Assembly (NCBI GenBank): GCA_032622095.1
Contig: CP136069.1
Span: forward strand, 164,046,394 to 164,110,393
DNA from: Siphonodentalium dalli
Taxonomy: Eukaryota; Mollusca; Scaphopoda; Gadilida; Siphonodentaliidae
DNA length: 64,000 nucleotides
Reading direction: 5' to 3'
Of the stretch, positions 21,780-32,910 are shown piece by piece (within the stretch, counting starts at the first letter, position 1; every line of letters starts with the position of its first letter). The notes below the pieces were generated by a model. It was given only the letters and a program-made list of their open reading frames with translations, did not search any database and was not told the origin of the DNA. The position numbers and the translations under genes were made by a program.

Positions 21780-22850
21780 TGGTAAACTCATTGGATGGTT
21801 TGACAAACTCACTTGATCGTGTGAAATACTCGATGGAGGGTTTTGAACACTATTGTAGATGTATTGATATGACAGTTGGTTGTTGGTACGCAACACCAGT
21901 CCTGTGCAGTTGGTGGATAGGGAACTTGTTGGATGGTTTATGATGCTAGTTTTATGGTTTGGGTCACCCGCTGGGTAATTTGTGACTTCAGTTGGATGCT
22001 TTTGGGACACCAATTGGGTGGAGTGTTCACATTGAGTGGTTTGGGAAACTCGCTATAGATTTTAGATACTGGTTATGTGCATTGAGACACTGCGTGGCCG
22101 ATTGGGTCACTGGTTGGGTCGTTTGGGACACTACAGTTGAATGGATTGAGACGACAGTTGTACGTTGTATGACATATGGCATGGGCTACATATTGGATGT
22201 CTGCCTATCATGGATGGATGGTTTGGTAACCGTGGTACACCCATTGCGTGGTTTTAGGCACTGATTGAGTGGTTTGACACACTCAATTGGTGCTCATTGT
22301 ATGTTTTACTCATCTGATGGTTATGGACACTCATTGGATATTTCTGGAACCTACTGGATGGCTTGTGACATAACTATTATGTTGTTTCGAACATAGGTTG
22401 CAACGTATGGAGCACTACTGGTGTGATTTGGGAACATTCGATAATTGGTTTGAGTCCTTAATCAGGTCGATTGAGACACTTATTTAGTGGCTTGTGACAC
22501 TCATTTTGGGTCAGTTGGAATACCAAATGCATGGTTTGGGGACTATATGTGTGAGTAATGACACCAGTTGAGTATCGTTTGGGGAGCTACCTACCTCAGT
22601 CTACACCAGTCTGGTGGTTTGTGAAACTCGTTTGGTGGATTGGGACACCCCGTCGATGGTTTGGAGCAATGTTTGGATTTGGGGCGCCCGTCGTATGGAT
22701 TTGGATACTCACATGTTTGTTTTTTTGGATACCAGATGGGTTTTGTAACTCTGTATATGGTTTGGTGGACTCGTTGTGTGGTTTGGGACAATCATTTGAT
22801 GTATTATGACACTATTGGTGGCTTTGCAAACTCGTAAGGTGACATATATG
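21780..22850 (-). repeat. Inverted partner array (TGGTTTGGGACACT type)
   Basis: About 40 diverged units such as TTGGATGGTTTG and GGTTTGGGACACTC, the reverse complement of the neighbouring array. Together they make a large, imperfect inverted repeat with its turn near 21775. Short open frames in it reflect low stop density only. Confidence 0.78.
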
Positions 22851-23399
22851 ACTACATATTGGCTATACGTTTATTCGATATCGTAAGAAAAAAATACATT
22901 TCAATTGTTCACTTCCGACTGCCATTTTCGCTGTCATTTTGAAGACTGCTTAGACACCGAATTGCCCAATCCTCGGGATATGACTTACTATAACGGATTA
23001 GGATTCGCCATTTTATAGTATTAGTGTCAAATTATGCACGAAATGCGTTTTTTGTTGCAGGTTTCTGTCACATTAATACACATTTAGAGGTAGTACACTC
23101 CAGGAAATTGCCGCCATATTGCCCCGTAATATTCACGGCCACATGTAAGCATCAAATTAGTTGGAGCAGACACATTACGAAAAAATGGATAAAGTTTAAT
23201 ATTGAGGCTCCAGTCTGGAGAAGCATTTTGGTCGACCTGGTTCCCAGACAAAAATTCCAATTTTCACCATTTTCTTACATATTTTCTTCATTTGTATCTA
23301 AATTAACGACTGTCCCTTCATTAAACGCATGTATATTTTGGATATATTATTATATGGTCACATTTGGCAGTCATGGAACTCGACTGAGCGTTTATGGTT
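22851..23399. other. Spacer right of the inverted arrays
   Basis: AT-rich with no recognised gene. A block AAAATTCCAATTTTCACCAT near 23251 is the first trace of the 380-bp right-end repeat. Confidence 0.45.
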
Positions 23400-24540
23400 G
23401 GCAGATTTGTTTATTAAAAAAATTCCAATTTTCACCATTTTGTTTACATATTCCAGTATTTTGACTCAAAAATTACGACTTCTGGTTCATGGGATTTTGT
23501 GTATGTTATTATATGAGTATAGTCACACTCAAAACGACCAAAAGCAAATTGTTTTCACGGTTGGGCGTTTCCTTCAATCCGTTTGACTGGACTAATAAGG
23601 AACTGCAAACTTGACACAAAAAAGACACAAATAGGACCCTATTTCAAAGATATGTGAAAAATTTCCCCCAAAGCGAATTTTGGATATATTGTTCCCCATA
23701 TTCTGCCCAACAAAATAACACCAACAGCTTGTTACCAATTTAATATAGGTTCAGCTTAAAATCTGAGTCTCAACCAGAAAATTACAGTTTTCACCATTTT
23801 TGTTTACATATTCCTGACTTTTCACCCAAAAATGACGATTTTCGCACTCTGGGATTCACGGGGATTTTGGTTATGTTATCATATCGATATAGTCACATTC
23901 AAACACACCAAACGACATTGCATAGTAATTTGTTCACGGTTGGGTTTTTCTTTCCATCAGATTGACTAGACTAATAAGGAACAGCAAAATTTACACAAAA
24001 AAACATAAATAGGACCCCATTTCAACGAGCTGTAGAAAAATTTCCCCAAAGCGTATTTTGGATATATTGTTCCCCAGATTCTGCCGGATAAAATAACACC
24101 AACAACATCTTGTTACCAATTTAATATAGATTTACCTTAAAATCTGAGTCTCAACCAGAACATTACAATTTTCACCATTTTTGTTTACATATTCCTGTCT
24201 TTTCACCCAAAAATGACGATTTTCCCACCCTGGGATTTACGGTGATTTTGGTTATGTTATCATATGGATATAGTCACATTCAACACACCAAAAGACAGTG
24301 CACAGTAATTTGTTAACGGTTGGGGTTTTCTTTCCAACAGATTGACTAGACTAATAAGGAACAGCAAAATTTACACAAAACGCATAAATAGGACCCCATT
24401 TCAACGAGCTGTGGAAAATTTTCCCCAAAGCGGATTTTAGCGGATTTTTGATATATTGTTCCCCAGATTCTGCCCGACAAAATGACACCAAAAACAGCTT
24501 GTAAACAATTTGTTCTAGGTTCACCTCAAAATCGAGTCTC
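23400..24540. repeat. About 380-bp tandem repeat at the right end of the 6.57-kb element, three units
   Basis: CTAATAAGGAAC recurs at 23592, 23971 and 24351, a period of 379-380 bp. Each unit contains a copy of the subterminal part of the TIR (TTCCCC AAAGCG, ATATATTGTTCCCCA, TTCTGCCC). The last unit runs into the terminal repeat. The left end of the element has only one such unit. Confidence 0.85.
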
Positions 24541-24553
24541 AACGACCAGACTA
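24413..24553 (-). repeat. Right terminal inverted repeat of the 6.57-kb element
   Basis: Complement of the left TIR; ends CAACGACCAGACTA. It matches the TIR-like parts of the two upstream 380-bp units less well than it matches the left TIR in the outermost 100 bp. Confidence 0.82.
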
Positions 24554-24587
24554 TATATGCTGTGCTCCCTGTGGGAGACTCGCATAT

Positions 24588-25026
24588 TTAACCCTTTGAG
24601 TGCCAGGTCCAATTTTTTTATCAACCCATATACCCAGTAACCCTGTGCCAATGCATTCTCTTATATATGCGAGTCGACCATAGGTCGCCTCGCATATATA
24701 AGAGAATGCATTGGCCTAACAATTTTTCATCATTTGTTATAATTTTTTACAATTTTAATAATTTTTTCTTAAATCTTACGTTTTTCATGGGCATCAAAAT
24801 TATTACTATGAATACTTGGTGATAGTTTTGAGTTATAACATGCCCCTAAGGTTTTATCCAGTTTGTTTTTAAATTCGCTATAGCATTCTTAAGCATACCC
24901 AAAAACAATTCAACCCAAAAAAATCCAAAAAAAAAAGAAATTTTTTTTTATATTTTTTTTTAGGGCCGATTTTACAGACCGTAAATTAGGGCCGATGAGA
25001 TCGGCCCCTGGCACTGTAAGGGTTAA
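24588..25026. mobile_element. piggyBac-like MITE, TTAA type ii, nested in the type iv element
   Basis: TTAA at both ends and CCCTTTGAGTGCCAGG termini (the right end has one change, CACTGTAAGGG). It contains one core hairpin, then an AT-rich tail with GGGCATCAAAATTATTAC as in the copy at 1957. Confidence 0.88.
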
Positions 25027-25089
25027 GAGAATGCATTGGCAGATTGTTTTCGTAAAATTTCAGAAAAGCTCCAGTCATGGAAGGGTTAA

Positions 25090-25509
25090 CTGATGTTTGC
25101 TCTAAGATGTAAATTGGATGACACTGAGATTGCAGAAGCTGCTCGAATACAAAGAAATGGAAAATCAAAGCGTGACAAAAACAAATGATAACAAAGACTC
25201 TGGTTAATGGACAGGGAAGTTCGTGATGATGACGGATGTACATGTTTGAATATATACTGTTGTGCAAGTACTGTATGCAGTCTTTTGTTAATCAAGGCCT
25301 TTGCACTTCTGAGGTTCTCGTATCGCCTATGCCCTAATTGAATTTTCTGTTCAGCAAATGTCTTGGGTATATGCCAGATCAATGACCGTTATGGATTTTG
25401 TAAACAAAGACTTGCCTCCTGTTTAAACCTATCTATGGTCTCATTTTTGTAGGTTTCGCAAAGTTATCTATCCTGGATGTGAAAATATACGAGATCATAA
25501 TTTTAATGA
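25090..25509. other. Gene-free stretch
   Basis: No supported gene or repeat recognised between the type iv right end and the next type ii MITE. Confidence 0.5.
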
Positions 25510-25764
25510 TTAACCCTTTGAGTGCCAGGTCGATTTTTGTATCAACCAATATACCCTGTGCCAATGCATTCTCTTATATATGCGAGTCGACCATAGGTCG
25601 CCTCGCATATATAAGAGAATGCATTGGCCTAACAATTTATTTTATTTATTATTTTTTTTTTTACAATTTTTTACAATTTTAATAACTTATTCTTATATTC
25701 TTTAACAGACTTATTTTGTAGGTTTAGGGCCGATGAGATCGGCCCCTGGCACTCAAAGGGTTAA
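25510..25764. mobile_element. piggyBac-like MITE, TTAA type ii
   Basis: TTAA flanks; ends CCCTTTGAGTGCCAGG and its exact complement. One core hairpin and a shortened tail ending GGGCCGATGAGATCGGCCCC, a small palindrome next to the right end. Confidence 0.9.
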
Positions 25765-25846
25765 AAGGAATAAGAAGTAGTGCAAGTTTTTTAGTATTAT
25801 CAGTTTGATGAGTGTCTTGCCTCACTAAAACACAGGTACCAGTGGT

Positions 25847-26121
25847 TTCAAATTGGGAGAAATCACTTCTCCCTGTTTGGTTATATTGGAGAAGTTGACT
25901 GTTATTAGGGAGAAGCATCAATGGCCGAAGTTAAAATTACACCCCAACATCACCCTTCTATGATCCAAAAATTATTATGCAACACAAGATCCCAGTTATG
26001 AAATCATTGTAGTTTGTAAAAACACCATTATAATCAGTAAATATACTTTAAATATGGTGTTGGAACATATACATACTGGTATATGAGAGAGAAGTCACTT
26101 CTCCCTGGAACAAAAATAGGG
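25847..26121. repeat. Segment paralogous to 30296-30940 (empty TTAA site)
   Basis: Shares TTTCAAATTGGGAGAA, ACTTCTCCCTGTTTGGTTAT, CACCCCAACATC and ATAAATATACTTTAA-type blocks with the 30.3-kb segment. It retains an uninterrupted TTAA at 26048-26051 where the other copy has a type i MITE. Confidence 0.82.
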
Positions 26122-26130
26122 AGAAGTGGC

Positions 26131-26504
26131 GCTGAAATGGTCACTGTCACCCCCTTTCGTTCAGTTGGGTACAGCTTTTTTAAAATTTTCAGTTGGGTAC
26201 CCAGCTTTTGTAAAATTTACATTTGGGTAACCAGCTTTATGAAATATCACACAGGGCGTGATTGAATTAGTGATTGCCGTCAGTTGATTGCGAAATGAAC
26301 CTGTTAAATTTGTGAATGCTTGTTTATAATATGAATTATGATGTATATTAGTCATGATGCTTGGAAATAATAGCAGAGAAGAATTGTATGTATAGGACAT
26401 GGGTATTGCAGATCGACTGCTTTCATAAAACTGGGTACCCAACTGAAATTTTTAAAAAGCTGGGTAGCCAACTGAACAAAACGGGTGACAATGACCATTT
26501 CAGC
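26131..26504. mobile_element. Mutator-like MITE, 374 bp, perfect 9-bp TSD
   Basis: Ends GCTGAAATGGTCA and TGACCATTTCAGC lie within longer inverted arms that include the GTTCAGTTGGGTA block. AGAAGTGGC is duplicated exactly at 26122-26130 and 26505-26513. A 9-bp duplication is typical of Mutator-like elements. The superfamily call rests on TSD length alone. Confidence 0.78.
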
Positions 26505-26513
26505 AGAAGTGGC

Positions 26514-27263
26514 GCATTTTAGGTAGAAGTTGTCTCCCAAGTCGCCCTCTGGGATAAAACTGATAAGAATAACCTCAAATCTTTTTATTATTTGGAGGGT
26601 ATAGTGCTGAGGGGACTGTATTGTTAAGAAAAAAAGAATAAAAAAAAGAAGAAGAGTTTTATCTGCCTATCTTACGCGTATTTAAATTCGGGCAGTCTAT
26701 TTTTCGCTAACCGATGGGTGTACGAATTTAAAACAGAGCGAAAAATAGTTTATGACTCCTGAGTTTATACCAAATCACAGGGGAAATTAGCTATGTTATT
26801 GAGTTACATGTACATACATTACAGATGATTGGACTGAATATAGACAATTATATGACATGCGGGCATGTTATTCATATGTAAAACATTGTGAAGTCTTAGA
26901 TGTTGCAATACTTGTAAGAAATACACAATATTCCCGAAAAAAAAGGGTCACAAACGCCTATCTCCATATCCACACCATGGAGTGACAACGTGGACATGCC
27001 ACCTGAGTTAAATATGTCAACCCAGCTATTTGAAACACTCGCAGCTGATTTTCTATTAAGTCAGCCGCATATATGTGGTTGTTTTACATGTACTTCTGTA
27101 AAGTTCATTTCATTGATGTCCATAACTATGTGAGTGTCAGACTGATTATTTTGAGCATATAACCACCCATCTTCTGAACAAAATGTTGATGCAGGTACAA
27201 TTTACTCGATGTAAATTTTCGTTGTGGTGGTAATTATTGTACACATGTATATACCTTCAGGAA
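26514..27263. other. Gene-free stretch
   Basis: AT-rich. Nothing coding or repetitive recognised apart from a purine tract (about 26620-26660). Confidence 0.5.
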
Positions 27264-27386
27264 TGACCCCTTTGAGTGCCAGGTTGATTTTTGTATCAAC
27301 CCATATACCCTGTGCCAATGCATTCTCTTATATATGCGAGTCGACCATAGGTCGCCTCGTATATATAAGAGAATGCATTGGCCTAA

Positions 27387-27430
<44 letters not shown>

Positions 27431-27518
27431 TTTTAATAATTTATTCTTATATTCTTTAACAGACTTATTTTGTAGGTTTAGGGCCGATGAGATCGGCCCC
27501 TGGCACTCAAAGGGTTAA
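27264..27518. mobile_element. piggyBac-like MITE, TTAA type ii, with poly(T)
   Basis: Ends CCCTTTGAGTGCCAGG and complement. The right TTAA is intact, the left reads TGAC. Next to the core hairpin the usual T-rich linker has expanded to about 36 consecutive T. Confidence 0.87.
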
Positions 27519-27947
27519 GAACTGAAATTGTCACCAGATACAAGTCTTTTACAAAAATATTTTTGTCAGTTTTGAATTTGCGCAGCACCGTGCTAATTTA
27601 AAAAACGAGTAAGGTACTGACCCTAATTTTTTCCAGTCTGTTAGCGGAAACAAAGGTATTTTTTGTTTAGGCCTAAAGGCCAAAGTCGTTATCGTGTCAA
27701 GTGAGATCCTCAGTAAACAAGTGTGGAGCTGACAGCAAAGGCCCATTCAATGCTGCTGAAATGTCAATACGGGCATCATTAAAAATTCAGTGATCATATA
27801 TGTACAGGAGAAAGATTATCGCTGCATTGTGTAATTTAAAGCAGAATGAGATATTTACAGACATAACATACCCGGGGATGCTCAATAGTCAACTAAGCAC
27901 TGCAGCTAACAGTATATAATAAGAAAGAAAACTAGGCACTGCAGCTA
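27519..27947. other. Gene-free stretch
   Basis: No supported features. Confidence 0.5.
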
Positions 27948-28161
27948 CAGTAATGCCCTAAATAATCGACTCCTTAACCACAGCAGAATTATCGGTAATT
28001 TTTCAGGATTTAGTCGGAAATATGGCTTGTTGCCATTCATCAGAAAGCTCTCAGTGAGTGCTTTCCGATGAATGGCAACAAGCCATATTTCCGACTAAAT
28101 CGTGAAAAATTACCTATAAATTCTGCTGTGGTTAAGGAGTCGATTATTTAGTGAATTACTG
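27948..28161. mobile_element. Tc1/mariner-like palindromic MITE, full length
   Basis: CAGTAATGCCC to GAATTACTG, TA on both sides, arms nearly perfect complements around a centre at about 28054. Confidence 0.9.
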
Positions 28162-28362
28162 TAATTTGCTAAGGGGTATCTCAACACTTACACAGAAGAT
28201 TTCGTAACAAATATATTGAAATAGCACTGAAAGTTCGTGTTTTGTTTCTTATATTTTTGATAAATTTGAGATCGTTTTGTTTGTGCCTTAATATTTTTAT
28301 TCGGTGGTCGCATAAAAATTGTAATTGTAAAACAAGTACGAGTTAACTTGTGGTGACACACC

Positions 28363-28763
28363 TTAACCCTTTACCCAACAAACCGGCCAAAACCGGCCAA
28401 ATAAAGCTTCAACAGCCTAAAATATCTTCGGTCTGTCTCAATAGAACCATACAAATATGGATATCATTGGAACCGGCTCCTTGACCACATTGTGATAGTT
28501 ACAGTTATGTCCTGTGCCAATGCATTCTCTTATATATGCGAGTCGACCATAGGTCGCCTCGCATATATAAGAGAATGCATTGGCCTAAAAAAAAATCTTT
28601 TTTTAACACTTTTTACCATTTTTTCTTACATTCTTTAACAATTTTATAATTTTTAATGTGTTAAGCCAATGCATTCTCTTATATATGCGAGGCGACCTAT
28701 GGTCGACTCGCATATATAAGAGAATGCATTGGCACAGGGCCCTTCTGTTGGGTAAAGGGTTAA
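28363..28763. mobile_element. piggyBac-like MITE, TTAA type i
   Basis: TTAA flanks; CCCTTTACCCAACA ends; ACCGGCC doubled in the left subterminal block; two core hairpins with the T-rich linker. Confidence 0.9.
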
Positions 28764-29655
28764 GTATGATGTAATACGAAATAGTTGACACTCAACGTGT
28801 CAAAGACATATTATAGACTTGTTCGGGTGTGTGAAATTGACAAGTTATTATTCCGGTGCTATGTCAAATGGAGGAATGTAGCATTCCACTAACATCGCCG
28901 AAAATCTAAAACAAATTGACAATACCACTGAATAGAAAACATCGTTTGAACTAAGCTTAATTGTAAATATTTACCTCTCAATTTGGGGACGCAACAATCA
29001 GCATTTAATTAATATATAGGAATGTCGGTGTGTGTTGTTAATTTGGATATAATATTTGTAAAAATAACTACTTTGAGCAAGATTGCATGTTGTCCATTTC
29101 TATTTGATGACCCTACCGATTTTTTAACATCACTTTAATTCAATGCAAATTAATATAGGACGAAATTAATCTCTCCTAATTAAAAATTAGTTTAATGATT
29201 TCACTTGAAAAACTTCTATAAAATCAGACTTAATTGTGCATGTTACTGTTTGAACTCCAAAACAACATCCCTCAAATGTTTGCAGTATGTTTTACACCTT
29301 ATTAGCTCAAAGGATAGTCTCGTAATATTTTAGAATAAATTCCGTTCAAATTTTAGGACATACCATGGATGATGGTAGCCAAACAACACTTTTTGCCCTC
29401 AACTGTACTATCACTTTTGATATTGAATTCATCATGGGCCATCAAGCCAACCCTATCTGCAATTGATTTCCCATTGTTTTGATAATCTAACTCTCAAATG
29501 AACCCCGGAAAAGAAGAAAGCAGATTCATCGATAGGGTCAATGAATAATGGCACACCACAGAGATTTACAGGGAGCTCATATTCAATATTTGGTAAATCA
29601 ATTCCTAACACACAGAAAAAGTATCTACTAGTTTGGAAAGTCGATGTGGACCGTT
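28764..29655. other. Gene-free stretch
   Basis: About 0.9 kb of AT-rich sequence without a supported gene or family match. It is among the longest intervals here that look single copy. Confidence 0.5.
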
Positions 29656-30091
29656 CAAGCCTGAGTTTAGTGGAATGAGGTCCCCATAGGGTGAGTTTGG
29701 TGACGCTATCACGCACAGTGGGCTAGCATCACCAAACTCACCCTCTGGGGACCTCATTCTGCATGGCCTCATCTGCTATGTGAGACATAGACTCAGATTG
29801 AAGTTCCCAAATGGTGAATATTGTGATGTACACCCATTGAGAACCTTGATTATGCAATGTGTTGTCTGCCATTTGAGAGAAATTAAACTAAAAAAGAAAT
29901 AGAATCTATGTCAAGAAGTTTCTATAGAAATTTGATAATAAAGAAACTTTCCAGAGAAGATGAGCTTAAGCAGAATGAGGTCCCCAGAGGGTGAATTTAG
30001 TAATGCTATCCCGCTATGTGGGATAGCATCACTAAATTTACCCTCTGGGGACCTCATTCTGCAAATGACAGGCACACTAAACTCAGGCTTG
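29656..30091. mobile_element. hAT-like foldback MITE, full length, 8-bp TSD
   Basis: Ends CAAGCCTGAGTTTAGTG and complement; flanks GGACCGTT / GGAAGGTT match at 6 of 8. Two terminal hairpins with the internal spacer. The left outer segment (TGTCTGTCATTTGCA) is deleted. Confidence 0.85.
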
Positions 30092-30295
30092 GGAAGGTTG
30101 GAGATGTGACACTACAGTGAGAGTTCACTTTGCATGGTAATTTCGATGTGTGGCATAACATTACAAGCAGAGAAGTGACAAAGGGCATTTGTTGGGTGGG
30201 GCGTGTCAAACTTAGAACTCTAACTGGAGTTTACGCAGCACCCCACCACCCCGCAAAACCCCAAAAATTCCCCAACTCTATGACAGCTACCAACC

Positions 30296-30501
30296 TAGAG
30301 GTTTCAAATTGGGAGAAGTCACTTCTCCCTGTTTGGTTATTAGGGAGAAGAGGTTTGTTATCAGGGAGAAGTAATAATGGCTGAAGTTCAGTTTACACCC
30401 CAACATCTCCCTTATATGATACAATAAGTATCATGCAACACAAGAGCGCATTTATAAAACCATTATAGTTTAGTAACACCATTATAATCAATAAATATAC
30501 T
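30296..30501. repeat. Paralogue of 25847-26121, left part
   Basis: Runs into the type i MITE at 30502 and resumes after it (30875-30940, GGGACATATACA, GTCACTTCTCCCTGG). The combined order matches the uninterrupted copy. Confidence 0.8.
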
Positions 30502-30874
30502 TTAACCCTTTACCCAACAAACCGGCCAAATAAAGCTTCAACAGCCTAAAATATCTTCGGTCTGTCTCAATAGAACCATACAAATATGGATATCATTGGA
30601 ACCGGCTCCTTGACCACATTGTGATAGTTACAGTTATGCCCTGTGCCAATGCATTCTCTTATATATGCGAGTCGACCATAGGTCGCCTCGCATATATAAG
30701 AGAATGCATTGGCCTAACACTTTTTACCATTTTTTCTTACATTCTTTAACAATTTTATAATTTTTAATGTGTTAAGCCAATGCATTCTCTTATATATGCG
30801 AGGCGACCTATGGTCGACTCGCATATATAAGAGAATGCATTGGCACAGGGCCCTTCTGTTGGGTAAAGGGTTAA
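30502..30874. mobile_element. piggyBac-like MITE, TTAA type i, with paralogous empty site
   Basis: TTAA flanks; CCCTTTACCCAACA ends; two core hairpins. It is inserted in ATATACTTTAA, which is intact at 26041-26051. The paralogue shows a single TTAA, confirming TTAA duplication on insertion. Confidence 0.93.
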
Positions 30875-30940
30875 ACATGCAGTTGGGACATATACAAACA
30901 GTTATATGAGAGAGGTCACTTCTCCCTGGGACAAAACTAG

Positions 30941-31707
30941 GGTAACAATATTCTGAAGTTTCAAATTTCTGGGATGAAATCAATCTGTAGGAGGAGATGA
31001 TTACACCATGAAGTTACTCAAAAGTGAGACGGCGAATGGACGGACGGATGGATGAACGGACGGACGGATGAACAGAGCCCGTTTTATAATCCCCAGTAAA
31101 TTAATTTTTCGGGGGACAAAAATCAAGGCTGTTCCAAACCAAGTGCATTAATGCGGACATTATATTAGCTATCCACGCACACACACTGACCAAATTGAAC
31201 AATTCAATCAAAAGTTATGGATATTAGCTACTTTATCATGATTTTCGGTGGATTCCATCAGTGTAAACATAGTGTGGGCGAATATTATCTGACTAGACAT
31301 TGACTCAATTTGACGCTCATGTCCGTGGACTTGACGCTCATGTCCGTGGACTCTGTAGCCATCATGACATTGTTGACAGTACTGCAGCCCAATAGATCCA
31401 TTGTGAGGCAGTGTCTGGTCTACAATTTGTATAGGTCAAGCCATGAATCTCTACTCAGGCAGGAGGGTTGCAATGAATAGAACACTCGTCATCGAGATAT
31501 TCTCATATAATTTTCAGGTAAATGTATCAAATAAAATGTGACATACTTGTCCAAGAAATTTATTCATTTTATTGTATAGTAAGTGGTTATCTTGAGTTGA
31601 CGCCCCCGTATCAACATAATTTTTTACACGATGTGTGCCAAATGTTGTTCAATCCACTATTTATGCAATTAGTTTGAATATGTCATTACACGGAAATTTG
31701 TAACTTA
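30941..31707. other. Gene-free stretch with a GGAC/GGAT microsatellite
   Basis: (GGAC)/(GGAT) repeats at about 31030-31076 (ACGGACGGATGGATG type). A 21-bp direct duplication starting TGACGCTCATGTCCG lies at about 31310-31351. No genes seen. Confidence 0.6.
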
Positions 31708-31917
31708 CAGTAATGCTCTAAATAATCGACTCCTTAAACCACAGCAGAATGGGTAATTTCTCAGGATTTAGTCGGAAATATGGCTTGTTGCCATTCATCA
31801 GAAAGCTCTCAGTGAGAGCTTTCTGATGAAGGCAAAAAGACATATTTCCGACTAAATCCTGAAAAGTTACCCATAATTCTGCTGTGGTTAAGGAGTCGAT
31901 TATTTAGGGCATTACTG
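31708..31917. mobile_element. Tc1/mariner-like palindromic MITE, full length
   Basis: Flanked by TA on the left. Ends CAGTAATGCTC and GGGCATTACTG. The right TA has mutated to CA. Confidence 0.88.
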
Positions 31918-32683
31918 CATGTACTGTGAAATATATTGTTCATGCCAGGGCTCATTTTACAGGTAACAAATTCCCGCCGTTATAATGGCCCTGTGAGAAG
32001 TAAAACTATGTTATTTCTTCCACCCTCAGCAAAAGGTTGTGACCCCTCTCTTTCTCTGATAAGTTCTTTTGTCATATTGAGCAGGGGGATTATAAGGTCC
32101 CTTGTTTACACTGATAAATGATGTTACATTATTTTATGGCTGTTAATCCCTATTTATGACATCATTTCTATTTTAGTAGTCCTCTCGAGGATTAGAACTT
32201 TTCCCAATTTTGACATGAAGTATCCCTAAAATATCTAGAGGGAGAAGTCACACAGAGGGAGAAGTCACACAGAGGAAGAATTGTCTTCTCTCTATTAGCA
32301 AGGTGTAGAATGAGGACTGTCTCCTGGGAAAGATTGCTTTTAGCAGGATTAAAAGAACACTCTTTTCGAACATACCAGTATCCACCCGCAGACAATAGAA
32401 CCTACCCAGCACTTGTTGAACACAGGTTTCATCAATCAATAAAACGTGCAAGCAGTTAAACTGATGGAGTCACACTTTAGTGGGTTCTGCCTTCCGGAAA
32501 GCAGCTGTGTTCAGCCCATCTTCATGTCATACTCCAGCTATAAACATCTTATACTGAAGAGTGCAGTCATTGTCTCAAAGTCTTAACACTACAATGTAAA
32601 TATACTAGCAGTCAATACCTCACTTCCATAGTATTGATTGTTGTTTCGTAGACTAGTATAGTTGGATATCAACCCTATATCAT
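31918..32683. other. Gene-free stretch
   Basis: Contains a duplicated GAGGGAGAAGTCACACAGAG block at about 32238-32275. No gene supported. Confidence 0.5.
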
Positions 32684-32910
32684 ATAACCCTTTGAGTGCC
32701 AGGGGCCGATCTAATCGGCCCTAAACCTACACAATAAGTCTGTTAAAGAATATAATAAAATATATTAAAATTGTAAAAACAAAATTATTAGGCCAATGCA
32801 TTCTCTTATATATGCGAGGCGACCTATGGTCGACTCGCATATATAAGAGAATGCATTGGCACAGGGTATATGGGTTGATACAAAAATTGACCTGGCACTT
32901 AAAGGGTTAA
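32684..32910. mobile_element. piggyBac-like MITE, TTAA type ii, reversed orientation
   Basis: The tail (GGGGCCGATCTAATCGGCCC) is on the left and the core hairpin on the right, the reverse of the other type ii copies. Ends CCCTTTGAGTGCCAGG and complement. The left flank is ATAA, the right flank TTAA. Confidence 0.87.

Larger units (their letters stand above)
17986..24553. mobile_element. 6.57-kb DNA transposon with long TIRs, no recognised transposase
   Basis: The ends TAGTCTGGTCGTTGA and TCAACGACCAGACTA are inverted. Inverted similarity then continues, with one short gap, through CTAGAACAAATTGTTTACAA, GCTGTTTTTGGTG and ATTTTGTCGGGCAGAA, up to GCTTTGGGGAAAA, about 135 bp. The flanks are TAT on both sides (17983-17985 and 24554-24556). 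The host sequence rejoined without the element reads CTCTTATATATGC, exactly the expected core-hairpin arm. The interior is mostly tandem repeats; no open frame with transposase motifs was found. The superfamily is not assigned. It is either non-autonomous or uses an unrecognised enzyme. Confidence 0.82.
17746..25089. mobile_element. piggyBac-like type iv element, split by two later insertions
   Basis: The left part (17746-17985) starts TTAATGACGGGAGCTG and carries several core-hairpin derivatives. The right part resumes at 24554 with TATATGCTGTGCTCCC and ends GCTCCAGTCATGGAAGGG TTAA at 25089. A 6.57-kb element (17986-24553) and a type ii MITE (24588-25026) interrupt it. Removing both restores the expected order of the type iv copies at 9.4 and 43.7 kb. 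Confidence 0.75.
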
